This document shows positions 42,493 through 51,370 of a stretch of DNA of 64,000 bases, piece after piece. The notes under the pieces are model-generated. The model did no database searches, was not told the origin of the DNA, and saw only the letters and a program-made list of their open reading frames with translations. Position numbers and translations under genes: made by a program. Numbering within the stretch: position 1 is the stretch's first letter; every line of letters begins with the position of its first letter. Source of the stretch: Paenibacillus_E oryzisoli_A (lineage in GTDB: Bacteria; Bacillota; Bacilli; Paenibacillales; NBRC-103111); the NCBI RefSeq assembly GCF_050467285.1, contig NZ_JBCMUN010000009.1, positions 1-64,000 of the forward strand, given 5' to 3'.

Positions 42493-44232
42493 ATGGAACT
42501 TGGCAATCAATCGCAATTAGAGGTGATGCGCCATACGACGGCGCATGTATTGGCACAGGCCGTGAAGCGCTTGTATGGCGCAGGCGCGGTCAAGCTCGGC
42601 ATCGGCCCTGTAATTGCCGACGGCTTTTACTACGACATGGCGCTGGAGAAGCCGCTCTCGCCGGAAGACCTTGCTGCGATTGAGCAGGAAATGGCGGCCA
42701 TCATACGGGAGAATCTGCCGATCGTACGTAAGGTCGTCTCCCGCGAAGAGGCGCTGGCCTGGTTTGAGGAGCAGGGCGAGACATTTAAGCTGGAAATTAT
42801 ACGAGATTTACCCGAGGATGCTGAGTTGACCGTCTATGAGCAGGGCGAGTTTGCGGATCTGTGCCGCGGGCCGCACGTCGCCTCAACCGGCGAAGTGGGT
42901 GCGTTCAAGCTGCTGCATACCTCAGGCGCGTATTGGCGCGGGGATGCGGCGAATGTGATGCTGCAGCGCATCTACGGTACAGCATTTGGCAGCGTTGAGG
43001 AGCTTGAAGCGCATTTGGCTAGAATCGAAGAAGCCAAGAAGCGGGATCATCGCAAGCTGGGCAAAGAGCTGGATCTGTTCATGTTCTCGGAAGAAGCCCC
43101 AGGCATGCCGTTCTTCCTGCCGCAGGGGATGATCATTCGTAATGAGCTGGAAGGCTTTGCGCGCGAGCTTCAGCGGAAGCGGGGCTATGAGGAAGTAAGA
43201 ACGCCTTTGATGATGAATAATCGCGTCTGGGAGCAATCCGGTCATTGGGATCACTACAAAGACAACATGTATTTCACGCAGGTGGACGATGTGAAGTTTG
43301 CACTGAAGCCGATGAACTGTCCCGGTCATTTGCTGATCTTCAAGAACAGCTTGCATTCGTACCGCGAGCTGCCGATTCGCATCTCCGAGTTCGGCCAGGT
43401 GCATCGCCACGAGATGTCGGGCGCATTGAATGGCATGATGCGGGTGCGGACATTTTGCCAGGACGACGCGCACTTGTTCGTGCTGCCGGAGCAAATCGGT
43501 GAAGAGATCGGTCAGGTTATCGATTTAATTAATCATGTGTACGACGTGCTAGGATTTGCGTACACCGTAGAGCTGTCGACTCGCCCAGACGAGAAGCTGG
43601 GGTCCGACGAGCTGTGGGATCAAGCGGAGCTGGCGCTCCAGAATGTGCTGGATCAGCGCGGCATTCCTTATCAGATCAATGAAGGCGACGGCGCATTCTA
43701 TGGGCCCAAAATCGACTTTCATATCTTGGACAGCCTGAAACGGAGCTGGCAGTGTGGCACCATTCAGCTCGATTTTCAGATGCCGGATAAGTTCGATCTC
43801 GCCTATGTGGGGGAGGATGGCCGTAAACACCGGCCGGTTGTGATTCACCGCGCACTGTACGGTTCGATGGAACGGTTCATCGGCATGCTGACCGAGCATT
43901 TTGCCGGCGCGTTTCCGCTGTGGCTGGCGCCGACACAGGTCCTGATTTTGCCGGTCTCCGAGCATCAGGCTGCGTATGCTTATCAAGTGAAGCAACTGCT
44001 GTCGCATGCAGGCGTTCGCGCGGAAGTGGATGCGCGTCAGGAAAAGCTCGGTTATCGCTTACGGGAAGCGCAGCTGCACAAAGCGCCGTATGTGTTTGTC
44101 GTCGGTGATCGTGAGATGCAGGCGGGCGAAGCGTCCGTCAGAGCAAGAGGAGCCGCTCAGGGCGCTGTGTGGAACGTGGAAGAGATCGCGGCGCAGCTGG
44201 CGGCGGATATTCGGGATCGAAAACGGTGGTAG
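42493..44232 (+). CDS. thrS: Threonyl-tRNA synthetase without TGS domain
   Basis: Class II synthetase charging tRNA-Thr. The 579-residue protein starts almost directly at the editing domain (RHTTAHVLAQAVKRLYG at residue 13), so the N-terminal TGS domain of about 60 residues found in most ThrRS is missing. The catalytic zinc ligands appear to be present: Cys in PMNCPGH, His in VHRHEM and His in VIHRALYG. A C-terminal anticodon-binding domain is complete. ATG 42493 has AGGAGGAAG upstream; nothing longer is possible because the T-box terminator precedes it. Confidence 0.92.
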   Translation: MELGNQSQLEVMRHTTAHVLAQAVKRLYGAGAVKLGIGPVIADGFYYDMALEKPLSPEDLAAIEQEMAAIIRENLPIVRKVVSREEALAWFEEQGETFKLEIIRDLPEDAELTVYEQGEFADLCRGPHVASTGEVGAFKLLHTSGAYWRGDAANVMLQRIYGTAFGSVEELEAHLARIEEAKKRDHRKLGKELDLFMFSEEAPGMPFFLPQGMIIRNELEGFARELQRKRGYEEVRTPLMMNNRVWEQSGHWDHYKDNMYFTQVDDVKFALKPMNCPGHLLIFKNSLHSYRELPIRISEFGQVHRHEMSGALNGMMRVRTFCQDDAHLFVLPEQIGEEIGQVIDLINHVYDVLGFAYTVELSTRPDEKLGSDELWDQAELALQNVLDQRGIPYQINEGDGAFYGPKIDFHILDSLKRSWQCGTIQLDFQMPDKFDLAYVGEDGRKHRPVVIHRALYGSMERFIGMLTEHFAGAFPLWLAPTQVLILPVSEHQAAYAYQVKQLLSHAGVRAEVDARQEKLGYRLREAQLHKAPYVFVVGDREMQAGEASVRARGAAQGAVWNVEEIAAQLAADIRDRKRW

Positions 44233-44235
44233 AGA

Positions 44236-44266
44236 TTGGAGTCCGTTCTGTTCATTATGCTATAAT
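44236..44266 (+). promoter_or_regulatory. Promoter of ywbE
   Basis: TGC-TATAAT extended -10 (TATAAT at 44261-44266) with TTGGAG at 44236, spacing 19. Confidence 0.5.
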
Positions 44267-44301
44267 GAGGGTCACATTAAAGGCAGAGGCAGGCGAGCAC
44301 C

Positions 44302-44526
44302 ATGAATGGACAACTGCGGAAAAATATCGTTCCCGGACTCCAGGTAAACATAGTATTGAAGCAGGATCAGCGAAGTGGAAAGCTGACAAAAGGCGTTGTG
44401 AAAGAGCTGTTGACGAACTCTCCCACACATCCGCATGGTATTAAAGTGAGATTAACTGACGGCCAGGTGGGACGGGTGAAGGAAATACTTTCTGCCGATG
44501 CGCAGGGGGGACCAACGCACGGCTAG
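44302..44526 (+). CDS. ywbE: YwbE family (DUF2196) protein
   Basis: 74-residue basic protein of the YwbE/DUF2196 family (VPGLQVNIVLKQDQRSGKLTKG, then HPHGIKVRL). The fold is a small beta barrel of KOW-like appearance, which suggests RNA contact, but no function is proven. It ends 17 bp before the convergent DUF3995 gene. Confidence 0.87.
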   Translation: MNGQLRKNIVPGLQVNIVLKQDQRSGKLTKGVVKELLTNSPTHPHGIKVRLTDGQVGRVKEILSADAQGGPTHG

Positions 44527-44543
44527 ATGCTTCATTCTGCGGC

Positions 44544-44951
44544 CTACAGGGCATAAAAGAATGTCCAGCACAGCCAGAGGCAGAGCGGTGTAAATAAAAA
44601 GTAATCGTACCTGGCAAATCGGGAGGCGCGGTTCGTTTTGAAAAGTCCGACGTATTTAAAATCGCCGATGCATCGGAGAGCAAATACGATGGCCGACAAG
44701 ATGCAGCCCCATCTCACGAGCTTTGCCGGCAGGGCAAGCGGGAGCAGATCTCCTTGCATGCCGAGCAGGCAGGCATCGAGGATAACGACAACGGCCACAA
44801 GCAGAGTAGCGATCCTATCTGGCCGAAAGGTCGGACTGCTGGAATTGGCGATAGTTGGAATCGCGACCGTACTGCCCCATTTTCCGCCAAATGCCCAATA
44901 GATATGCAGGGTCCCGACTGCAAGCAGCAAGACGAATGAGATAAGAATCAT
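44544..44951 (-). CDS. DUF3995 membrane protein
   Basis: 135 residues with four hydrophobic segments; TLHIYWAFGGKWG near the N-terminus is the DUF3995 hallmark. ATG 44951 overlaps the TGA of the TetR gene (ATGA), so the regulator and this protein are coupled in one operon. The family has no known function; control by a TetR repressor hints at a stress or efflux-related role. Confidence 0.8.
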   Translation of the reverse strand: MILISFVLLLAVGTLHIYWAFGGKWGSTVAIPTIANSSSPTFRPDRIATLLVAVVVILDACLLGMQGDLLPLALPAKLVRWGCILSAIVFALRCIGDFKYVGLFKTNRASRFARYDYFLFTPLCLWLCWTFFYAL

Positions 44952-45556
44952 CGTTGTTCCACATCCTTCCTTGGATTCATACCTTGCCAAACAAGTTCAA
45001 ATCGCGGTAAGAATAACGCTTCAATCTGAGGATGGCGCTGTGGGGAAGCAGCCCACTGCAGCAGACAATGAAAGTAGATCGCAACTAGAACACCGGCGGC
45101 ATCCGCACACGACAATTCAGCGGAGAGTTGGTGTTCTTTTTGCGCTTGCAGCAGCAATTCGGTCAGTACTTGCTGAAATTGTTCGCTGAGCGGCAGCTCC
45201 TCTTCCATGAACAGGCTGGAACGCATCATTTCGGAAATCGTATGCCGAATCAGCTCGGAATGACGGGCATAGGGCACAAACAGATCGTGAAATAACAACT
45301 GCAGCTTTTTCTTGATGTCGACAACCTCGGCGTGCTGCTGGACGGCTGTATGCACCGCAGCCATTTGCGAATTGCCGAAGTGAAGAAGAACGGCTTCTTT
45401 CTTAGGGAAATACAAATAAAAGGTTCCTTTAGCAATACCGCATGCCTGCGTAATCTGGTCGACGGTGACGTGCGGAAAGCCGTGTTCGGTAAATAACTGC
45501 ATCGCCGTCAAAAAAATGTGATCTTTAAGCTCCTGTTTACGAGTTTCGCGCAGCAT
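44948..45556 (-). CDS. TetR family repressor
   Basis: 202 residues. The N-terminal helix-turn-helix spans about 10-55 (TVDQITQACGIAKGTFYLYFPKKEAV); the rest is the ligand-binding helical domain with a Cys-containing tail. It is first in a two-gene operon with DUF3995. Two identical palindromic half-sites (TGAC-N4-GTCA) lie 25-57 bp upstream of its start and are the likely autorepression operators. Inducer unknown. Confidence 0.88.
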   Translation of the reverse strand: MLRETRKQELKDHIFLTAMQLFTEHGFPHVTVDQITQACGIAKGTFYLYFPKKEAVLLHFGNSQMAAVHTAVQQHAEVVDIKKKLQLLFHDLFVPYARHSELIRHTISEMMRSSLFMEEELPLSEQFQQVLTELLLQAQKEHQLSAELSCADAAGVLVAIYFHCLLQWAASPQRHPQIEALFLPRFELVWQGMNPRKDVEQR

Positions 45557-45580
45557 GACGAATGTGCACCTCCAGTGAAA

Positions 45581-45613
45581 TGACTTAAGTCAAATAATGA
45601 CCACAGTCATTAT
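45581..45613. promoter_or_regulatory. Twin operators of the TetR repressor
   Basis: TGACTTAAGTCA at 45581-45592 and ATAATGACCACAGTCATTAT at 45594-45613. Both contain TGAC-N4-GTCA, with centres 17 bp apart. Confidence 0.75.
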
Positions 45614-45796
45614 TATATATGGAAAATATTTTATTTCAAGAGCAATTCGCTAAAAACGGCTTGCGGTGGGAGCAGGGCAGTCACATTATCGACAAAAAGA
45701 GAGGGAGGTCGACTTATAAAAGCGTTCTCAATTCGCTGTTTTACGCATACATTGCTACAACGCAAAGGTGTGCACGTTATCTTGCTATTTAGGTGA

Positions 45797-45821
45797 CATA
45801 ATAAAAGTTATGTAAACTTTT
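45797..45821. promoter_or_regulatory. Overlapping palindromes upstream of the pyrimidine operon
   Basis: ACATAA-N6-TTATGT overlaps AAAAGTT-N5-AACTTTT. They lie about 100 bp before the operon promoter and could bind an activator or repressor. The rest of 45614-45892 is AT-rich and shows nothing else I can name. Confidence 0.4.
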
Positions 45822-45892
45822 GTTGTAATTCCTATTTTCAGCGCTGCCTTTTATGGATGATGACAAAAAAAGGTAAAATTGACCGATGTATA

Positions 45893-45929
45893 TTTAAAAT
45901 TGATCCTCAAGGTTATATAATGGTATACA
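45893..45929 (+). promoter_or_regulatory. Promoter of the pyrimidine degradation operon
   Basis: Two overlapping options: TTTAAA-17-TATAAT (45893-45921) and TTGATC-18-TATACA with a TGG extension (45900-45929). Confidence 0.5.
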
Positions 45930-45987
45930 ATCAGTGTTTCAACTTACCTCAATGCTTCTGTGTTCGCAGGAATGGGAGGGCCGATGG

Positions 45988-46800
45988 ATGAATTCAGATC
46001 GTGCTGGGCAGCATGTGGACATTTCACTCGATGGCGTATGGGTAACCGCTGGCAAAAAAGGCAAGACGAGCACCGTGCTTCAGGACATTACGTTTGATGT
46101 TGGCCGGCATGAATTTGTTACGCTGTTGGGGCCGATAGGCAGCGGTAAGTCGACGCTTCTGCGTCTCATGGCGGATCTCCAGCAGCCGTCCAAAGGGCAA
46201 ATCTCGCTGCATAAAGCACATCCGCGCGAGGTCCGATTACGGCGAAAGTTCGGCATTGTCGGTGCGCAGCCCGGTCTGTTCGAATGGCGCACCGTCCGGG
46301 AAAATATTGAACTGCCGCTGGAAATTGCTTTGCACAACCGTTCCCTCTTCAAAGACAAGATTGACCACCTTCTTGACATCGTCGGCTTGACGAAATTCAG
46401 CGACTACTTTCCGTGGCAGCTTAGCCCCGGCATGCAGCAGCGCGTCGCGATCGCACGTGCGCTTTCCCTCGATCCGCCTATTCTTTTTCTCGACGAACCG
46501 TTCTCCGCTTTGGATACTTTTACCCGTGAAAAACTACAAGACCAGCTTCTGCACCTGAAGGAAAAAACGAACCTAACGATCGTTTTCGTCTCGAACAGTG
46601 TGTCGGAGGCTGTTTTTTTATCTCATCGTATTGTTGTCATGGTGCCGAATCCCGGACGCCTTCACTCCCAGCACGAGATTAACCTCGGCTCTGAACGGGT
46701 GCCAAATATCCGTGAAACCAAGCTATTCCACGAACTCACGGCAGCGATTCGCAACTGTTTTCCGGCAGCGCCCGATCTCATTCAGGATCAATTGGGATAG
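45988..46800 (+). CDS. ABC ATPase, SsuB/TauB/nitrate type, of the pyrimidine operon
   Basis: ATP-binding subunit, 270 residues. Walker A GPIGSGKST, signature LSPGMQQRVAIARAL and Walker B ILFLDEP are intact. The type serves importers of nitrate, sulfonates, taurine or hydroxymethylpyrimidine. As first gene of the operon it probably powers uptake of pyrimidines or a breakdown product, but no permease or binding protein is present within 10 kb. ATG 45988 has GGGAGGG 7 bp upstream. Confidence 0.85.
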   Translation: MNSDRAGQHVDISLDGVWVTAGKKGKTSTVLQDITFDVGRHEFVTLLGPIGSGKSTLLRLMADLQQPSKGQISLHKAHPREVRLRRKFGIVGAQPGLFEWRTVRENIELPLEIALHNRSLFKDKIDHLLDIVGLTKFSDYFPWQLSPGMQQRVAIARALSLDPPILFLDEPFSALDTFTREKLQDQLLHLKEKTNLTIVFVSNSVSEAVFLSHRIVVMVPNPGRLHSQHEINLGSERVPNIRETKLFHELTAAIRNCFPAAPDLIQDQLG

Positions 46801-46863
46801 CCTCGCTCATACAAGCATATTCATAGATTAAGTGAAGCAGGAATGAGGGAAAGGGTGGCGGTG

Positions 46864-48234
46864 ATGGCTATCAACGATCCGGTTGACAAAGAAGCATTAT
46901 TGGAAAAAGACCGCAAATACGTCTGGCATCATATGACGCAGCATAATGACAATCCGATGATTATCGCTTCCGGAGACGGAAGCTGGGTGACGGATGTGGA
47001 CGGCAATCGCTACCTTGATGGCATGTCAGGGCTGTGGTGCGTGAATGTCGGCCATGGCAGGAAGGAGATCGCGGAAGCCGCCGCTCAGCAAATGATGACG
47101 CTTGCCTACGCCACGATGGTGCAGGCGCACATTCCCTCCATTGACCTTGCAGCAAAGTTGAATGCATGGTTGGAAGGCGAGTATCGGATCTTTTTTTCCA
47201 ATTCCGGTTCCGATGCGAATGAAGTTGCTTTTAAAATCGCCCGGCAGTACTTCCATCAAAAAGGGAAGCCGGCGAAGCATAAATTCATTTCGCGGCATCG
47301 CGCGTATCATGGGAATTCGATGGGCGCGCTCGGCGCGACGGGGCAAGCGCAGCGGAAGCTGAAATACGAGCCGCTCGGCGTCGGCTTCTCGCACGTACCG
47401 CCGCCGTATTGCTACCGCTGTCCGTTCGGCCAGACGAAGGACAATTGCTCTCTGCAATGCGCCAAAGCGATTGAGCAGGCCATCGTCTGGGAAGGGCCGG
47501 ACTCCGTCGCCGGCGTCATCCTCGAGCCGGTCATCACCGGCGGCGGCATGCTTGTCCCGCATGAGGGCTATTTGCCGGCGGTAAGGCGCATCTGCGAGAA
47601 GTACGACGTGCTGCTCATCGTCGATGAAGTGATCTGCGGCTTCGGGCGCTCCGGCCGCAAGTTCGGCCATCACAACTACGGCGTCAAGCCGGATATTGTG
47701 ACGATGGCGAAAGGCCTCACCAGCGCCTATTCGCCTTTGTCGGCAACAGCGGTCTCAGCGGAGCTGTATGATGTGTTCAAAGGCGGAGATGTGACGAGCC
47801 ATTTCCGGCATGTGAATACGTTCGGCGGCAATCCGGTGTCATGCGCCGTTGCGCTTGCCAACCTTCGCATCCTGGAGGACGAAGGGCTTATCGCCAGATC
47901 GGCGGCGATCGGGGAAGCGTTCGAGGCCAGACTGGTCCCGCTGCGGGAACACCTGCACGTCGGTGATATTCGGATTTTCGGCTCGGCGATGGGCATTGAG
48001 CTGGTGGAGGATCGGAGTACGAAGGAGCCTGCGACTCCCGAGCGCGTGGCAGCTATCGTTGCCGCCTGCAAGAGCAAAGGGCTGCTGGTTGGCAAAAACG
48101 GTGATACCGTGCCCGGTTTTGCAAATATTTTGACATTGAGTCCACCGCTCAGTTCAACCGATGATGATATCGATTTTATCGTGGAGACGCTGCTGGATGT
48201 ATTTGGAGTCGGATCTATTTCGTCGAAAGGATGA
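46864..48234 (+). CDS. Class III aminotransferase, beta-alanine:2-oxoacid type
   Basis: PLP enzyme of 456 residues. The Schiff-base Lys is 283 (TMAKGLTSAYSPLS) and the cofactor Asp is in IVDEVICGFGRSG; SNSGSDANE binds phosphate. In this operon it should convert beta-alanine (or beta-aminoisobutyrate) with pyruvate into malonate semialdehyde (or its methyl form). A Cys-rich insert CYRCPFGQTKDNCSLQC near residue 180 is unusual and could bind metal. ATG 46864 has AAGGG 8 bp upstream. Six bp separate it from the next gene. Confidence 0.88.
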   Translation: MAINDPVDKEALLEKDRKYVWHHMTQHNDNPMIIASGDGSWVTDVDGNRYLDGMSGLWCVNVGHGRKEIAEAAAQQMMTLAYATMVQAHIPSIDLAAKLNAWLEGEYRIFFSNSGSDANEVAFKIARQYFHQKGKPAKHKFISRHRAYHGNSMGALGATGQAQRKLKYEPLGVGFSHVPPPYCYRCPFGQTKDNCSLQCAKAIEQAIVWEGPDSVAGVILEPVITGGGMLVPHEGYLPAVRRICEKYDVLLIVDEVICGFGRSGRKFGHHNYGVKPDIVTMAKGLTSAYSPLSATAVSAELYDVFKGGDVTSHFRHVNTFGGNPVSCAVALANLRILEDEGLIARSAAIGEAFEARLVPLREHLHVGDIRIFGSAMGIELVEDRSTKEPATPERVAAIVAACKSKGLLVGKNGDTVPGFANILTLSPPLSSTDDDIDFIVETLLDVFGVGSISSKG

Positions 48235-48240
48235 TGCAAG

Positions 48241-49500
48241 TTGCCAAAGAACAAGCCGTTATCCATTAATGCTCCTCGTTTGCATCAACATATTCAGGCA
48301 CTTGCTCAAATTGGGAAGCTCGGCGAGACCGGCGTGTGCCGGTTGGCGCTCAGCAAGGAAGACCGAGAAGGCGTCGATCTCGTGCGATCCTGGATGGAGG
48401 AAGCGGGGATGACGACGCGCATCGATGCGTTTGCGAATCTGATCGGCGTCTGGAAAGGGCGAAATCCGGAATTGCCGGTGCTAATGCTTGGATCGCATGT
48501 CGATTCCCAGCCCTACGGCGGGAGGTTCGATGGCGCAATTGGGGTGCTTGGCGCGATCGAAGCCGTGCAGACGATGGCCGAGCGAGGGATCGTGCCGGAG
48601 CGCGATGTGGAGGTTGTTGCTTTTTGCGATGAGGAGGGCTGCCGATTTAACAAAGGGTTGTTCGGAGTTCGCGGGATGACGGGCAAGCTGGAGCCGGATG
48701 AGTTGGAACGTATGGATAAAAATGGCGTTACACGCCATCAGGCCCTGCTCGATTTCGGCGTCGATCCGGCAGAGCAGGCCGATTATGTATTCCAAGCCGG
48801 GCGGGTCGGCGCGTTTCTCGAGCTGCATATTGAGCAAGGGCCCGTGCTGGAGGCGATGGATCACCCGATCGGCATAGTCAGCGGGATTTCGGGGCCGCTA
48901 TGGTTGACGGTCGAAATGACGGGCTTCGCAGGACATGCCGGCTCGGTGCCGATGGGGATGCGGCGCGATGCGCTGGTCGGAGCGGCCAAGATTATCGTGG
49001 CGCTGAATGAGCTTGCCAGCCGGGAGCCGGGGGCGCCAACGGTGGGAACGGTCGGCTCGCTTCAGGTATTTCCGGATTCGCGCAATATTATTCCGGAGAA
49101 GGTGGCGTTCACAGTCGATTTGCGCGATATTGATTTGTCCCGCCGCCAAGCGCTGGAGCAGGAGTTATTTGCTGCTTTGGAGCGCGTTGCTGATGAGCAC
49201 GGGCTGGCCTATACCGTTCGCGAGGACACGAACAGCGAACCGCGCTATTGCGCGGATTGGATGAAGCGGACGATGCGCGAAGAGGCGGAAGGCATGGGGA
49301 TGGCGCCGCCGCCGGAGCTGATGAGCGGGCCGTTTCACGATTCGCTGGCGATGTCGTACGTGTGCGATTATGGCATGATTTTTGTCCGCTGTCTGGCAGG
49401 CATCTCTCACAATCCGAAGGAGTTTGCGGCTCCGGAAGATATCGCGCTTGGGACGGAGCTGCTGTACAGGACGACACGTCGGATTGCGCTGCAGGAATAA
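48241..49500 (+). CDS. Beta-ureidopropionase-type Zn amidase (M20 hydantoinase/carbamoylase)
   Basis: 419-residue zinc hydrolase of the M20 carbamoylase/allantoate amidohydrolase family. Metal residues are visible in GSHVDSQPYGGRFDGAIG, CDEEGCRF, LHIEQGP and the late SHNPKEF. In the reductive pathway it removes the carbamoyl group of N-carbamoyl-beta-alanine, releasing CO2 and ammonia. TTG start, AAAGGA 9 bp upstream. Context makes this substrate far more likely than allantoate or an L-amino acid carbamoyl. Confidence 0.88.
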   Translation: MPKNKPLSINAPRLHQHIQALAQIGKLGETGVCRLALSKEDREGVDLVRSWMEEAGMTTRIDAFANLIGVWKGRNPELPVLMLGSHVDSQPYGGRFDGAIGVLGAIEAVQTMAERGIVPERDVEVVAFCDEEGCRFNKGLFGVRGMTGKLEPDELERMDKNGVTRHQALLDFGVDPAEQADYVFQAGRVGAFLELHIEQGPVLEAMDHPIGIVSGISGPLWLTVEMTGFAGHAGSVPMGMRRDALVGAAKIIVALNELASREPGAPTVGTVGSLQVFPDSRNIIPEKVAFTVDLRDIDLSRRQALEQELFAALERVADEHGLAYTVREDTNSEPRYCADWMKRTMREEAEGMGMAPPPELMSGPFHDSLAMSYVCDYGMIFVRCLAGISHNPKEFAAPEDIALGTELLYRTTRRIALQE

Positions 49501-49550
49501 AGCTAGTGACTCAGTAGCATGAGGTAGAGGGTAGGGAAGGAGCGCATAGG

Positions 49551-50927
49551 ATGGGATCTTCATGGATTTCTCTCACGGATTTGAAGCGTAACTTTGAGGA
49601 AGTCAAGGCCGGGATGAAGCCGAAAGAGGCGCTGGAGGAGTCGAATCGCTGTTTGTTTTGCTATGATGCGCCTTGTACGCGCGCTTGCCCCAGCGGCATT
49701 GACGTGCCGTCGTTCATTAAAAAGATTGCCACCGGCAATCTCAAAGGCTCGGCGCGCACCATTCTGGAAGCGAATCCTGTGGGTGCTTCGTGCGCACGCG
49801 TCTGTCCGACCGAGGAACTGTGCGAAGGCGCTTGCGTCCTTAATCAGTCGTCCAAGCCTATTGCGATCGGACAGCTCCAGCGGTACGCGACGGATTGGGC
49901 GATCGCCCACGATCCGGAGTTGTTTGAGGCTGGACCGAGCAACGGTCGATCTGTTGCCGTGGTCGGCGGCGGCCCGGCCGGGCTGTCGGCCGCTCGCGAG
50001 CTGGCGAGGCTCGGCTTCGAGGTCGCCGTCTATGAAGCGAAGCCGCAAGCCGGCGGCTTGGATACGTTCGGCATCGTTTCCTTCCGCTTGCCGGAGGAAA
50101 TCTCGCTGTGGGAAGTGCAGCAGGTGGAACGGCTGGGCGTGACGTTTCATGTGAACACGCGCGTCGGCGTGGATGTCAGCAGCGAGGCGCTGCTGGAGCG
50201 GTACGACGCCGTGCTGCTTGCCGCCGGCATGGCGCAAGTGCCGATGCTTGGCATTCCGGGCGAGGGGCTCGACGGCGTCCACGATGCGATTGATTTTGTG
50301 GAGCGGACGAAAGCGGGACTTGGCGTTGAAAGATCGCTTGATACATCGCTGGTGGGCAAGCGCGTGGCGGTGATCGGCGCCGGCAACACCGCCATCGATG
50401 CGGCGACGTGCTCGGTCCGCCTCGGCGCAGCGGAGGTGGAGATCGTGTACCGGCGCTCGGCAGCGGAGATGACGGCGTATGATTTTGAGTACGAGTTTGC
50501 AAAGCAGGACGGGGTACGCTTTCGCTGGCTGACTGCGCCTACGCGAATCGTTGGCGATGAGGCGGGGCGCGTCGTGGCGCTGGCGTGCATCCGCATGGAG
50601 CTTGTGGATGCGGGTAGCGGACGCAAGGAGCCGAAGCCGATCGCGGGCACGGCGTTTGAAATTCCCGTGGACGCGGTAGTGAAAGCGATCGGACAGACGC
50701 GGCATCTTGCGCTGATCGAGGCGTTTGGCCTGCAGCATGTGAACGGAACCGTGGTCGTGCAGCCGGTAACCGGCGCGACCTCGCATCCCAAGGTGTATGC
50801 GGCGGGAGACATTCGTTTCGGCGCGGGACAAGGGGAAGCGATGGTCGTCTCCGCTGCGCAGCAGGGGAAGGACGCAGCCTACGCGATTCATGAGCAGCTC
50901 GTGAAGGGGCGGGAGGCGTCGGCTTAG
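49551..50927 (+). CDS. preT: Dihydropyrimidine dehydrogenase subunit PreT
   Basis: FAD and NAD(P)H subunit of the enzyme that reduces uracil and thymine, 458 residues. The N-terminus carries Cys for two Fe-S clusters (CLFCYDAPCTRACP, then CARVCPTEELCEGAC). FAD site GGGPAGLSAA and NAD site GAGNTAID follow. It passes electrons to PreA. Its last six codons and stop lie in a 23-bp sequence repeated exactly 466 bp downstream. Ribosome site AAGGAGCG. Confidence 0.93.
   Translation: MGSSWISLTDLKRNFEEVKAGMKPKEALEESNRCLFCYDAPCTRACPSGIDVPSFIKKIATGNLKGSARTILEANPVGASCARVCPTEELCEGACVLNQSSKPIAIGQLQRYATDWAIAHDPELFEAGPSNGRSVAVVGGGPAGLSAARELARLGFEVAVYEAKPQAGGLDTFGIVSFRLPEEISLWEVQQVERLGVTFHVNTRVGVDVSSEALLERYDAVLLAAGMAQVPMLGIPGEGLDGVHDAIDFVERTKAGLGVERSLDTSLVGKRVAVIGAGNTAIDAATCSVRLGAAEVEIVYRRSAAEMTAYDFEYEFAKQDGVRFRWLTAPTRIVGDEAGRVVALACIRMELVDAGSGRKEPKPIAGTAFEIPVDAVVKAIGQTRHLALIEAFGLQHVNGTVVVQPVTGATSHPKVYAAGDIRFGAGQGEAMVVSAAQQGKDAAYAIHEQLVKGREASA
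50905..50927. repeat. 23-bp direct repeat, copy 1 (end of preT)
   Basis: Starts AGGGGCGGGAGG and ends CGTCGGCTTAG; includes the preT stop. Identical to 51371-51393. The sequence between (50928-51370) is the apparent insert. Confidence 0.95.
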
Positions 50928-51153
50928 TTGCGCTTCCCAACGCGCTCGTTGCTTCGCCGGCGCATGGCGGTCGGTCAAACCCCAAGCCGTGAGAGTAGGT
51001 TGTAAAGCCGGACGCGTGCCGGGCGCTAGGAAAGCCCGGGAAGCGGCATTGAGAGCCTCTTGGGGCGGCGGAGACAGAGGCCGCTCGCGAGCAGATGCCG
51101 GGTTTAAAGGCGGATCGCGTGCCGAAGTCAGTGTAATGGCTGTAACGGCCTCG

Positions 51154-51343
51154 AAGCCTGCAAAAAGGCAGGCTTTTTCCAGAAAACTGCGGTAAAAATG
51201 AAAATTCCTGCGAAAAGGCAGGCATTCCGGCTCATCTCTCGAGAAAGTGATGAAAAATTGTAAAAAGGTGCCTATTCGCAGGCATTCCGTAAAATTGGGG
51301 CTTTTGCAGTGAAATTCCTGCCTTTTTGCAGGTTTTTTGCAGG
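51154..51343. repeat. CCTGC-N6-GCAGG palindrome array A (preT-preA gap)
   Basis: Units start at 51157 (spacer AAAAAG), 51207 (GAAAAG), 51267 (GGTGC arm, CTATTC) and 51317 (CTTTTT), spaced 50, 60 and 50 bp. The bases before the left arm are usually AAATT. Unit 1 extends to an 8-bp stem AAGCCTGC/GCAGGCTT followed by T residues and could terminate transcription. An extra GCAGG is at 51339. The 50928-51153 part before it is GC-rich with no gene. Confidence 0.88.
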
Positions 51344-51370
51344 CTCTACTGGCCGACTGGGCTGGAAGAG

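Noticed and set aside
49560..50978. Long open frame of 472 codons on the minus strand opposite preT
   Set aside because: It mirrors a well-recognised gene in GC-rich DNA, has no ribosome site and gives an Arg/His-rich protein of no family. Similar frames opposite 30801-32000, 51630-52538, 52450-53733 and 54425-55756 are rejected for the same reason.
51154..51343. CRISPR array
   Set aside because: The units are 16-bp palindromes with only the 5-bp arms kept, linkers vary from 24 to 46 bp, and no cas genes are present.
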